Shown here in pieces: positions 53,900-64,000 of a stretch of 64,000 nucleotides of DNA (positions within the stretch are counted from its first letter, which is position 1; every line of letters begins with the position of its first letter). The position numbers were made by a program, and so were the translations under genes. The stretch comes from Morella rubra (lineage: Eukaryota; Streptophyta; Magnoliopsida; Fagales; Myricaceae). Below the pieces are notes generated by a model. It worked only from the letters and a program-made list of their open reading frames with translations. It was not told where the DNA came from and did no database searches. The stretch covers positions 12,550,157-12,614,156 of the forward strand of contig CM025849.1 of NCBI GenBank assembly GCA_003952965.2, given 5' to 3'.

Positions 53900-56800
53900 G
53901 TGTCTTTCTTTCATATGGATTGTCAAACTCTAATTGCATCTTCGCAATCAACAACCCCAAATTTACCTACCTTTGCCTCTACGGCTACACCTACAATTGG
54001 TGAGATACCAATTATAGATGTAGAGGCACAACAAACTGAGACAATGACCCTACCCCCAAAAGAAGAAAGGTTTCCAATCCATCCCCGATGTGGGAACATT
54101 TCACTAGGATACTACTAGTAGTTGACCCAAACAAACCATTGGCCAAGTGCAACCATTGTGGTCATAAAACTGGGGTCACCACAAAGATCAAGGGACTTCG
54201 GCTATGAGATCCCACTTAAAGGCATGTGTAATGTATAAGAGAACTCAAAGTAAATTGGATAGTTCTCAACAGAAATTGACTTTTGATATCAAGGGGGCAA
54301 GTAGTGGATCAGTGGAGTGATGAAGATAGACTCATATAATCCCAAGGCTATTAGAGCTTCTATTGCTAAATTTATAATTGTGGATGAGCTTCCTTTTAGA
54401 ATAGTAAGTAAGGATGGGTTCAAGGAGATGATTTATACCCTCGAGCCCCGATTTAAAGTGCCATCTCGAATTACAGTGATGAAAGACTGTATGAAACTTT
54501 ACTTGGAAGAGAAAGGCTAAACTGAAGGCTAGTATCTTACTCAATAGACCCCGAGTTTGTTTCACCACTGACACATGGACATCAGTCCAAAATATGAATT
54601 ATATGTCTGTCACTGCACACTTCATTGATAGTACTTGGAACTTGCACAAAAAGATACTTGCCTTCTCTAAGGTGTCAGATCATAAGGGCTCGACAGTTGG
54701 GATGGAATTGGAGGATTGTATGTCGGAATGGGGGATTGATAAAATCCTTACAATCACTGTCGATAATGCCTCCTCTAATGATACAGCCATTGAACATGTA
54801 AAGAGTAGACAATTGCTTTTGGGGTTTCGGCCTGGAAAAATAGTTTGTAATCATGATTGTTTGCATATGAGATGTTGTGCACATATCTTGAATTTAATTG
54901 TGCAAGATGGGTTGAAGGAGTTGGATGATTCTGTGGCCAAGGTAAGGAACTTGGTCAAGTATGTTAAGTCATCTCCCGGTCGAATGGATGGGTTTAAAAA
55001 TGTGTAGCGAAGAGGAAGTTTCCCATTGAGGGATTTTTGCAGCTTGATGTTCCTACTCGTTGGAATTCAACGTATATTATGTTGAAGCTGAGAAATATCA
55101 GAGAGTTTTTGAGGATATGTTGGCAGAAGATGAATTCTTATAAGCTTTCTGCGTGAAGAGGGGCATGGGAGGAAGGGACTGGGTCCCCCTGGATTTGAGG
55201 ATTGGGAGCGTGTGAGACATTTTACGAAGTTTTTGCGCTCTTCTATGAAGTGACGGTTCGAATATCTGCTTCGAATACGGTAACAGCAAACTTATTTTTT
55301 GCAGAACTAGCCAAAATTCATATGCATTTGGAAAATATGCAGCTAGTGGGGATTTGTTCTTGGCAGACATGGCAAAAAGAATGCAAATCAAGTATATAAA
55401 TATTGGGGTGATTTGACAAGGTTAACAGATTGTTGTTTGTTGCAGCGGTACTTGATCCACAATATAAGGTTATATACTTGGACTTTTGGTTCAAGAAGGC
55501 TTTGGGGTGGAGTTGGGTGCAAAGATGACTAGTCTTGTAAGAGGGACCTTGGATCAGTTGTTTACAGAGTATGCTAATATGGATGGGTCATCTAGCAGTG
55601 GGAGTGTATCTGCAAGTCAAGGCCAACATCTAGATAGATGATCCTCTTTACATAGAATTCACACAATTTAAGGCACAACAGAATTTGCTGGATAGCAAGT
55701 CTGAAGTGGAGAGATATTTAATGGAGGATATTGAACCAGAGATCCTAATTTTGATATCTCAATTGGTGGAGAGTGAATGCACCAAAATTTCCCATTCTTG
55801 CACGAATTTCTCGAGATGTTCTTGCCATCCCTATCACTACAGTGCCTTCAGAGTCTGTCTTCAGCATGGGGTCGAGTATTAGATTCTTTCCGGAGTTCGT
55901 TCGACTCGGAAAAATTGACTCATTTGTGCTCAAAATTGGTTGACATCCAAGGTCATACATTCTGCTGATGATAAAGAGGATAACGAATCTGAAGTTACTG
56001 ATGGGACAGAAGATCCCTCTAGTTATATGATGGATATAGGTATATACAACATTTTACATTTCTACTTTCACTTTATTAAAATTTTTTATGAGCTAATTGT
56101 TAATATTTTTTTTTTGCAGAGTTAATTTCTAATGCTGCATCGATCGTGGATGGTCATACGTGATTGATTGATGTTTGGTGATGTTCTTAATTTCTTACTT
56201 GAGTTGATACTTCTTACTTCTAACTTCGTCTTGTCATATTCTTCTATTTCGAGTTATGTCAGCATACACTATATTTTTCGATTATTTTTTCCATAGAGTC
56301 TTGACCACTTTTATTATTAAGCCCATAATATTTATGTAGCTCTTTAGGAATTGTGATAGTATCTAGGTTACTACTTACTAGTGACGTTGTGAATCTGTGA
56401 TTATGAATTTTAAATGCATGTTGTTTTGAAGTTTATTGAATCTGAATTTGTTATTTGCTTGTTGTTGAATATGGATTTTGTGAATTGCATGTTTTTAGAT
56501 TTATTTTTGTACTTATTTGTGAATTGCATGTTTTAGAATTTTGTTTTGAATCTGGATTTATGTTAAGAGTTTATGTTATTATTGTTTTTGATTTTTAAAA
56601 TAGGTTGCTAGAATGTTGTTTTCGATTTTCAAAAGATCAACAATGAGTTGTGGGTTTTTGAATATTATGGGCTAAATAAAATGGCCATTAAAACTAATAT
56701 GATCATAATATAATATGGTTGTATTGGTTTGAACTTTAAAGGATGGCCAACATTTTACTCAAAATTCAACTCTAATCACTTGGTGTCTTGGTGAGTTGAT

Positions 56801-57177
56801 GTGGTGCAAGTGCAATGTAAATTCTTAATTTTCATTTGTATACTTATTGTGTTCATTTATATAATTGAGATCTTTGTAATGAATTGAGAAATGTTCATAT
56901 GAAGTTCGGGTTGTATATTTTAATTTTCTGATATATCAGAGATATTTGTATTTATGAATTAAGATAAATGAATAACATTTTTATTTTTTGTAAAAAAAGG
57001 CCTAAATGGGCCAAAAAATATGGTCCAAAATATTAGTGAAATTCTGACATCCGCTTCCGCTAAGTCCGGCAAGAGTCGGAAGTGGAAGCGGAATCCATTT
57101 TGGATCATCCGCTAGTTAGCAGACCATGTAGTCGGAATGTTAAATTCTGCTTCCAACATGTCCGTTATTCACCCCTA
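53900..57177 (+). pseudogene. hAT (BED-finger, RICESLEEPER-like) transposase relic
   Basis: The order of domains is that of Ac-type hAT transposases. About 54085-54230 is a BED zinc finger across a frameshift (WEHFTRIL, CNHCG, then MRSHLKAC). 54552-55005 holds FTTDTWTSVQNMNYMSVTAHF, ITVDNASSND and MRCCAHILNLIVQDGL of the catalytic RNase H-like domain. 55040-55090 gives LDVPTRWNSTY. About 55740-55960 holds the C-terminal dimerisation region (NWWRVNAPKFPILARISRD, AIPITTVPSESVF). Many stops and frameshifts. A terminal CACCCCTA at 57170-57177 is a plausible right hAT end (TAGGGGTG inverted). I could not find the left end. Confidence 0.85.
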
Positions 57178-57487
57178 GGTTTAACGGCCAAATAAAAGGG
57201 AAGACAAGAATTAATTATTTTTAAAACATATGGACTGAATAAAATATTGCAAGATAATGCACATCCTTTGGTCCGTACTATTCTTTATTTTGCCATGGTA
57301 ACTTATCTCTCCCTATGGCTCATTTTTTCTTTTTATAAATATGTGTCTATTTACTTTATTTTCTTCAAAAATATTTTTTTTTATAAAAACGAATATATAT
57401 ATATATCTCCATAGATAATATAATTTGTTTTCAATATAGTAAGAATATAATTTACTATTAATATAATAGTATAAAATATTTCAAATT

Positions 57488-58055
57488 TTCGGTTAGACCC
57501 CTTTATGGGTGAAAGTGAGGTTGAGGTTTCACTGACCAACCTAAAACTAAAATACATTCAAAGTAGTTATATTACCCCCAATCTATGTTCCTTGTTATCT
57601 ATTCTATTGTTCCTAAATTTTGATTGTGTTTCTTTCTGATGTAGGAAAATGGAGCAACTGGGATATATGCCAAAGGGTGTGGTGTTTAGGTATTAGTTAA
57701 TGTAAAAGTGATGGGGTTCTGTGCAATATAAAAAGTTGCTCTTTCTAGAGAGCTTTCTATACATCATCTGAGGAATAACCCGAAACTCGCTTTTAAGGTT
57801 TCTAAGGTATGGTGTAGTTCTATTTTCTCGGCGTCCCTTACAGCGATGGTGGCCTGGTGGTCAGTACCGTTGGGTGCTGAATATGACTATATTTTCATAG
57901 TCGAGTCATTTGTTACCATTTAGGGTGAATGTTGGAAAATTTTTGTCTACAATCCTTTTTTTATATATCCCAAATAGAAGCCTTTGAAATATGTTTGCAA
58001 TTACTTTAGAAGAGATCAAAGTTGGTTTATTTTGAATAAAAAGAAGCCCAATTAA
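57488..58055 (+). repeat. Exon-2 plus 3' module, copy 3
   Basis: Acceptor TTTCTGATGTAG at 57634-57645. The exon then reads, in exon-1 phase, GKWSNWDIYAKGCGV and TAG. The RPP30-shared module starts at 57869. A partial copy of the shared part follows at about 58205-58360, cut off by the next insertion. Confidence 0.8.
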
Positions 58056-58360
58056 GGTCCTTAAAAAAACTTTTCATTGAGATGTTTTTAAGAAAAAAAA
58101 AATTATTTTTTAGAATATTGAGTTTGGAAAGGCAAAACTTTTTTTTAATGAATTTTGTTGTTATTGAAGGTAGTGTAGATTGTGTTGGGCTTGGTGAAAA
58201 GGTATTGAAGTTGGCATAGCCATGTCATTTGTTACCATTTAGGCTGAATGCTGGTAAATTTTTATCTACAATCAATTTTTTTTATTTTTTATATCCCAAA
58301 TAGTAGCCTTTGAAATCTGTCTGCCATTGTTTTAGAAGAGATCAAAGTTGGTTTATTTTG

Positions 58361-59120
58361 ACAAGCCCTATGTTATGGAGGATTGACAAGAGTAATCCAA
58401 ATTATATCCTTGAGGAAAAGGATAATCTTCAAGTGAAGAGGAATGACAAGACCCCAGCTCAAGACCTAGGCGAGGCGAGGCGAGGCTTGTCAAGACATCT
58501 AACACGCCCATGACATGTCATGGCCCAAGCCATGACACGCCTAGCAGTGCAATGACATACCCCACGGCATTGCCAAGACAAGACAAGGGCCTGCAAGGCC
58601 ACAAGCCTAGGCATGACTCAAGAGAAGCATATGGAGAGGCAATGCACGACAACTCAGGAGGTGTTGAGGACCAGAAAAATGGTGCCACCACTAGACCATC
58701 AGTCTTGGCGGTGCAACCAAAGGTGTATGGAGAGTTAATTCAAGATGGATCTCAAGGCCAAGTGGAGTTGTTTGGTAGCACCACTAAACAACCACTGAAC
58801 ACAGCGTCACATGGAGGAGCACATAGAAGGTTGGTTTCAAAAGACTCAGGAGACCATAGGGATCATTTTTATCTCACCGCTCTACATGGTAGTGTAGTGG
58901 TGGCAAAAGCAGTGGAGCACGACGATGGCAACCACCAAGCGGCTAGGAGAGGCCATATAGGGTAAATTGCATCCCTATATGGCCGAATCCCCCTTATTTT
59001 AGGGGTGTTATCTTTATTGCTTTTAAGTCTCAGACATTCCTATGTTGCTCTTGGTCCTATTTTGGAAAGATTGTTCCTTGATTAAAGTTAGGAGTCTTTT
59101 GGGCATGTGACAATTAATTT
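58361..59120 (+). other. Unresolved insertion with a 151-residue open frame
   Basis: The array module breaks off at 58361 (after GGTTTATTTTGA) and unrelated, more GC-rich sequence begins. The frame 58510-58965 is His/Gly/Ala-rich with CATGACA and AGGCGAGGCGAGGC-type repeats and no recognisable domain. It is most likely internal sequence of a non-autonomous LTR element or captured DNA. I would not call it a gene without transcript support. Confidence 0.3.
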
Positions 59121-59410
59121 GCTATCATTGAACACAACCGGGTTCGGTATTTTTCCGCTCTTTTTGTAAAGCATTTCGGAGGCTCTGTTCTCTCTCCTGG
59201 TCCTCATGATCGTTTCCTCTTTTCTTCTCCCAAGACCACCGTAACCGCCTATATTTTTTCCTCCTTTTTGTCTGTTTTATCCGACTCCCGTCTGATTTCT
59301 CTTTTACTGGCATGCTCTCTCATTCCACTTTATTTTTTCTGTGGGTTTCCTTTTCTTCTTTCCCTGCTTGGCTTTTTTTGCCCTTTTTGTCTTGCTCTTC
59401 TTCCATTGTG

Positions 59411-60238
59411 ATGGGTTCTTTTGAGAATGACTTGGATTTATTGATCTCTCACACTGCTGCTTTGGGTTGGGGGAATCTGGAAGGAGTTATGGCTGAAGAT
59501 GGTGAGGACCCTGAGGTAGCTACTGGGTTAGTGCTGGTTGGGCAGATTATCACCAATGGTCCTCTGAACAAAGTAGGCATTCGGTTGACTATATTCAAAT
59601 CTTGGCATTTTGTTGTGGGTCTTGAGATTGAAGAATTGGAGGACAATTGTTTCCTGTTTACGTTCCTTTCCCCCATTGCCCTTACAAAAGTTCTAGATCA
59701 AAGCCCGTGGAATGTGAAAGGGCATATGCTTGTGCTTAAATGATGTAAGGCAGGAGCCACTATCTCTGATCTACAACTATGGAAAGCTCCTTTGTGGGTA
59801 CAAATCCATGGGTTTCCCCTTGGAAGTATTACTTGTTAGTTGGCCTCAGCTGCTGGTGCTAAGATTGGTAAATTTGTGGAGGTTGATTTTCAAATGACCC
59901 ATCGTATCTGGGTGGGCCAATTTGTAAGAGTTAAAGTTCTGTTTGATACCACTACTCTGCTAGTTCCGGGGTTTGTGTTTCGAAGGCCAAATCGAGAGGA
60001 TGTCTGGATTCAATTCAAGTATGAGCGAGTTTCAAACTTTTGTTTCAATAGTGGCAGGTTGGGTCATGTTACGCAGGTTTGTCTTATGCCTATGATGAAT
60101 CATACAGCTTCGGCTATCGATGGTCCGAAAATGAAGGCAGAATTTACCTCATATAGGAGTTTTACCAATCCAGACCACCATTCAGATGCTCATTCATATC
60201 CTTTCTCCCCCAATTCTGGTTCAGATTTGGTTCTGTAG
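59411..60238 (+). pseudogene. LINE ORF1 (DUF4283 plus zinc knuckle), two nonsense codons
   Basis: The RNA-binding ORF1 protein of plant L1 elements. MGSFENDLDLL at 59411 starts the frame. The DUF4283-type core follows (NGPLNKVGIRLTIFKSWHF, LTKVLDQSPWNVKGHMLVLK). After a TGA at 59741-59743 the frame continues with LWKAPLWVQIHGFPLG. After a TAG at 59837-59839 it continues with FVRVKVLFDTT and a zf-CCHC_4 knuckle, FCFNSGRLGHVTQVC, whose second Cys is Ser. All parts lie in one frame, so only point mutations have broken it. Confidence 0.8.
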
Positions 60239-60689
60239 TAGGACGACCAGCCAATTCCTCTGTTCCTTTCCTATTGTGATCGATTCATCATTGCCTACCG
60301 TGTTCTCTTCTAATAACATTCAGCTTTGGTGAGGTTGGTGGACATATGGTTGCTGACTTAGGGTGGACCCAAACTCTTTCGGTTTGAGTCTTTAAATGGG
60401 CCCATGGGTCACCAAGAAAGATTTTTTAAGGGGAAAGGGTTCGGCTGATTCAAGTTGCTTAGGATAAGCATCTCAATGGGTTGAGTTCACCAGACTTATA
60501 GGTTGATGCAAAAAGATGGTTAAGTTGGTTCTTCGGAATGAGTTGGAGAAATTTTAGGAAACTAATGGGACTGAATGGAGATGTTGGGTGTGGATCAAAT
60601 TCGCGTATTTGTCAGGACTCCCCTGACTCGCCTTGATTTGGATCGTTTGCAGGGGATACTGATGGGTTTTGCTTGACCCTCCCAGCCCT

Positions 60690-60975
60690 GGATGTGTACT
60701 TTTTTATGCTCTAATGATCAAGTGGAGAACATGAGTTTGGGATGCGTTGTTGAAGATTGGTGAACAATGGAAGGGTCCGTGGATGGTTATGGGATTTTAA
60801 TGCTGTCCTAAGAGGAATTCCTCTTCGAATGGTTTTTATCACTATGTTTGGAGCAAGGCTAGTTGATTTAGGGTATTCTGGGGGACCCTTCACATGGTCA
60901 AAGGATGTCGACATCTTATCCGAGAATGCCTGAATATGGTTTGCCAATGCTGAATGGAGTGTCCAAAAGCTACTG
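60690..60975 (+). pseudogene. LINE endonuclease (APE-type) remnant
   Basis: Frameshifted fragments correspond to the endonuclease domain: a WMVMGF..-type stretch where L1 elements have GDFN, and a later GARLVDLGYSGGPFTWSKD, the usual C-terminal endonuclease sequence. The preceding 60280-60660 is a rearranged copy of 60990-61270, so this part of the element is scrambled. Confidence 0.6.
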
Positions 60976-61356
60976 TTCGTCATCTGCCTTGTGTTTCTTC
61001 TAATCATTCAGCTTTGGTGTTGGATACATATGTTGCTGATTAGGGTGGACCCAAACATTTTCGGTTTGAGTCTTTTTGGATTCGAGATAAGAGGTGTAGT
61101 AATGTGATTCAAGTTGCTTAGGATAAGCATGTTGGGGGTTCACCAGCTTATAGGTTGATGCATAAAATTAAGTTGGTTCGGAAGGAGTTGAAATAGTGGA
61201 ATAGAACTGAATTTGAAGTGATTCAATCGCGTATTTGGTGGCTTGACTCTGAATTGGATCGTTTGCAGAGCATGATGGGGAGCTTAACCAACCTGAAAAA
61301 GAATTGGCTATTCAGGAGGAATTAAAATATGAATTTGAAGTGATTAAAACGCGAAA

Positions 61357-62290
61357 ATGGCTCCAGGGCGTGACCAGATTGGTGATTATATTGTCGATTT
61401 TTTCAAGAATGATTTCCAATTAGATAGGCAAGAAATATCATTGGTTCTGGAAGAGCTTATTTGCCCATCTATTTCGGCTGCTGATCAGGAGGCCTTACTC
61501 CCCATTCCCAATGAGTTGGAAATCAGAATGACACATTTTCAGATTGGTGCTCATATGGCACCGAGCCCAGACGGCATGATTGAGCTATTTTTTCAACATT
61601 ATTGGAATTGTGAAGGATGATGAAGATGGGACTTTTTTTGTAATTGATCATTTGTTGCAAGAGCTCAATCATTCTTTCATAGTTATGATTCCTAAAAATG
61701 ACAGCCCAATCCATGTGATAGATATAGGAGGCTAATGTGGCTTACAAGGTCATATCAAAATTTTAGTGAATAACTTCGTCAATTTAGAAATCCCAAGGAT
61801 AATTTAGGAGAATTCTATTTTGGTGTAGGAATTGGAAAAATAAAACCGGGGGAAGGGGTTTATGGCACATACAAAAAGCTTATATAAATTGGAATGGGGA
61901 TTTATACTTGCTGTTCTTCGTTGTTTTGGATTTTGGCCGTGGATTAAATGGATAGAATAGTGTATTTCAACTGTTTCTTATTCTATTTTGAATGGCCATT
62001 TGGGCTTTCTGAAGCTTCGGATTGGCAAGGAGATCCATTATTCGATTACTTTGGAGGTCATTTCACATTTGTTGTCCACTCTGAAATTGAGAGAAGTGGA
62101 ACGGGTGCCAGGTGACGGTGCTACGCCTATTTTCATTAGTTTGTTGATGACTTAATTTTGTTTTGCGTGCACTACAGGGAAACTGTCTATTTGGATCGGT
62201 ATTGTAAGTGTTGGCAATCCAGTAGCTCCAGGGATGTGACCTGATTGTCAGTATTGTCGCTTACTTTTGCGAGAATGGGGAATTTCCAAA
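61357..62290 (+). pseudogene. Deletion-riddled extra copy of the LINE RT region
   Basis: The start reads well (ISLVLEELICPSISAADQEALLPIP, FQIGAHMAPSPDGMIELFF). From about 61605 the sequence follows the second copy (62560-63350) but lacks many short blocks of about 3-25 bases, including much of the region before FVDD. It looks like a copy with repeated microdeletions, or an error-prone consensus of the downstream copy. Confidence 0.75.
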
Positions 62291-62389
62291 GGCGCCATAT
62301 TTGAATATATCATTGATGAGATGAAGAGCTTATTTGTAGTAATACTATTTCGGCTGCTGTTCAGGAGGCTTTTGGTGGAAATGGCTTGA

Positions 62390-63580
62390 CCAGATTGGTG
62401 ATTATATTGTCCAAGAATGAGATAGGCAAGCGGTTCTGGAAGAATTTGAGCTGAGGAGGCCTTACTCCCCATTCCCAATGAGTTGGAAATGACACATTTT
62501 CAGATTGGTGCTCATATGGCACCGAGCCCAGACGGCATGATTGAGCTATTTTTTCAACATTATTGGAGCATTGTGAAGGATGATTTGGTGAAGATGGTTC
62601 AAGACTTTTTTTGTAATTGATCATTTGTTGCAAGAGCTCAATCATTCTTTCATAGTTATGATTCCTAAAAATGACAGCCCAATCCATGTGATAGATTATA
62701 GGCCAATTAGTTTGGCTAATGTGGCTTACAAGGTCATATCCAAAATTTTAGTGAATCAACTTCGCCCTCTCATGGCCAATTTAGTATCTCCTTCTCAAGC
62801 TGCTTCCGTCCCAAGACGATCAATTTAGGAGAATTCTATTTTGGTGTAGGAATTGTTCCATACTATGAAAAATAAAACCGGGAGGAAGGGGTTTATGGCA
62901 GTGAAGATGGACATACAAAAAGCTTATGATAAATTGGAATGGGGATTTATACTTGCTGTTCTTCGTTGTTTTGGATTTTTGGCCAAGTGGATTAAATGGA
63001 TAGAATAGTGTATTTCAACTGTTTCTTATTCTATTCTTTTGAATGGCAGTGCATTTGGGCATTTTACCCTGAAGCTTCGGATTCGGCAAGGAGATCCATT
63101 ATCTCGATTTCTGTTTATACTTTGTTCAGAGGTCATTTCACATTTGTTGGTCCAATCTGAAAATTTAGGAGTGATTCACGGGGTGCCAGTGTGCCACGGT
63201 GCTACGCCTATTTCTCATCTAATGTTTGTTGATGACTTAATTTTGTTTTGCCGTGCCAACTACAGGGAAGCTGGTGAGCTGTCGGTTATTATGGATCGGT
63301 ATTGTAAGTGGTCTGGCAATCCATTAGTCTTAAAAATCCTCTGTTGTGTTCAGTAGCAATACGAATGGGGAAGTGAAGGCTGCCATTTTGAATATGCTAC
63401 AGCTCAATGAAATGAAGGTTGGTAGTAAGTACCTGGGCTTTTCGTTATTTCTACCTCACTCTAAGAGGGCTACTTTTGCTGATATTAAAGATAAAGTGTT
63501 GGGGAGATTAGCAGGGTGGGAAAGCCGTGTTTTATCACAAGCGGGCAGGAACACTCTTATTAAAGGCTTGGTGCAGTGAG
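62390..63580 (+). pseudogene. LINE reverse transcriptase, better-preserved copy
   Basis: The non-LTR reverse transcriptase core: FIVMIPKNDSPIHVIDYRPI and SLANVAYKVISKIL, then VKMDIQKAYDKLEW with the first catalytic Asp, LKLRIRQGDPLSRFLFILCS, and FVDDLILFCRA (63225-63257), where the common plant FADD is FVDD. KVGSKYLGFSLFLPHSKRA and LAGWESRVLSQAGR follow from 63346 after a frameshift. Stops at 62826-62828, about 62847 and about 63006, and the frameshift near 63350, rule out activity. Confidence 0.85.
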
Positions 63581-64000
63581 CTTGATAAAATATTTAAGGA
63601 TTTTTGGTGGGGTTTTGACCCCCATAAGCAACACCACTTTACTCCGAAGGCATGGGCGGCAATATGACATCCTAAGGAGATGGAGGGTCTTGGTCTTCGT
63701 CTGATGACTGACATAAATATTGCACTTGTTGCTAAATTGGGTTGGAGTCTTTATTCTCAGCCTCATTCTCCATGGATTTGAAGAATCTGCATCAAGCCCC
63801 TTATAAGATTAATTCCTCATGGGTGTGGTAGGGGATTTGGAAGGCTAGAGATTTACTTTGTAAGGGGGTCTGTGGCATACCCCGTAATGGTGCTAGCCTT
63901 AAGGTGTGATTGGACCCTTGGATACCAACACTTCCTGGTTTTCGCCCCATTCAATGTTCCTTTGGGGTGAGAGAGATTGATGAGGAGCTTCGGGTGGAGA
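63581..64000 (+). pseudogene. LINE polyprotein C-terminal region, cut by the window edge
   Basis: Continues the RT polyprotein with FWWGFDPHKQHHFTPKAWAAI, KEMEGLGLRLMTDIN and LVAKLGWSL, the region before the zinc-knuckle and RNase H parts of plant LINEs. Interrupted by stops. It continues past 64000. Confidence 0.75.

Larger units (their letters stand above)
59121..64000 (+). mobile_element. Degenerate LINE (L1-type) running off the window
   Basis: A T/C-rich 5' leader precedes ORF1 (59411). Then come an endonuclease remnant and a reverse transcriptase region. The RT region carries an extra, heavily deleted copy of itself (61357-62290 against 62390-63400). Many stops and frameshifts show that it is inactive. 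The 3' end, and any poly(A) tail, lie beyond 64000. Confidence 0.85.

Noticed and set aside
54317..55007. Intact domesticated transposase gene
   Set aside because: Several frameshifts and stops separate the BED, catalytic and dimerisation parts, so no long continuous reading frame exists.
58510..58965. 151-residue frame as a host gene
   Set aside because: It begins inside an insertion, is repeat-rich and has no recognisable domain; kept only as unresolved sequence.
1..64000. tRNA genes, CRISPR arrays, bacterial operons
   Set aside because: No tRNA-like B-box context with a cloverleaf, no spaced direct repeats of CRISPR type, and gene structure is clearly plant nuclear.

Overview
This is nuclear DNA from a flowering plant, almost certainly a eudicot. 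It is AT-rich, with large intergenic distances and dense mobile elements. Two confidently recognised host protein genes are a receptor kinase closest to HERK1 and a six-exon RNase P/MRP p30 gene. Four U5 snRNA genes carry plant-type USE/TATA promoters and 3' boxes. I cannot name the species from the sequence.

Layout. 0-5 kb: intergenic DNA with two nested MITEs and a short tandem duplication. 5.1-7.8 kb: HERK1-like CrRLK1L receptor kinase, an intronless CDS probably preceded by a leader intron. 9-24 kb: two diverged copies of a roughly 8-10 kb segment, each carrying a U5 snRNA gene (11.6 and 21.4 kb). A third U5 gene lies at 23.6 kb. The segments have been split by separate insertions: a LINE 3' end, a hAT relic, a poly(A)-tailed retroposon, a complete gag-only LTR element with a perfect 5-bp target duplication, and a 1-kb hAT element with internal telomere-like palindromes. 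24-26 kb: two LTRs head to head, each with its primer-binding site, forming a large inverted repeat. 26-31.7 kb: a Mutator-like element with long terminal inverted repeats, one of which was split by a 3.5-kb solo LTR. 32.5-33.4 kb: a fourth U5 gene whose promoter was interrupted 108 bp upstream of the RNA start by a MULE-type MITE with a perfect 9-bp target duplication. 34-35 kb: a hAT element inside a minisatellite. 36.9-37.3 kb: a possible small basic protein gene on the minus strand. 39.1-42.8 kb: RPP30. 43.7-44.8 kb: two related MITEs. 46.2 kb: a broken SEP15-like gene fragment.

46.5-58.4 kb is the most unusual stretch. An array repeats the leader and first exon of an unrecognised small membrane protein seven times. 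It is followed by three copies of a matching second exon plus 3' region. All three second-exon copies end at the same stop codon when read in the phase left by the first exon. The same 3' module matches about 190 bp of the 3' flank of RPP30. A hAT transposase relic lies inside the array. 58.4-64 kb: an unresolved insertion, then a degenerate LINE (ORF1, endonuclease remnant, reverse transcriptase) that runs off the window and contains a second, deletion-riddled copy of its own RT region.

Functionally the host genes are unrelated: cell-wall/growth signalling (HERK1), tRNA/rRNA processing (RPP30) and pre-mRNA splicing (U5). The main story of the window is segmental and modular duplication combined with repeated transposon insertion, much of it datable by target duplications and empty-site comparisons.
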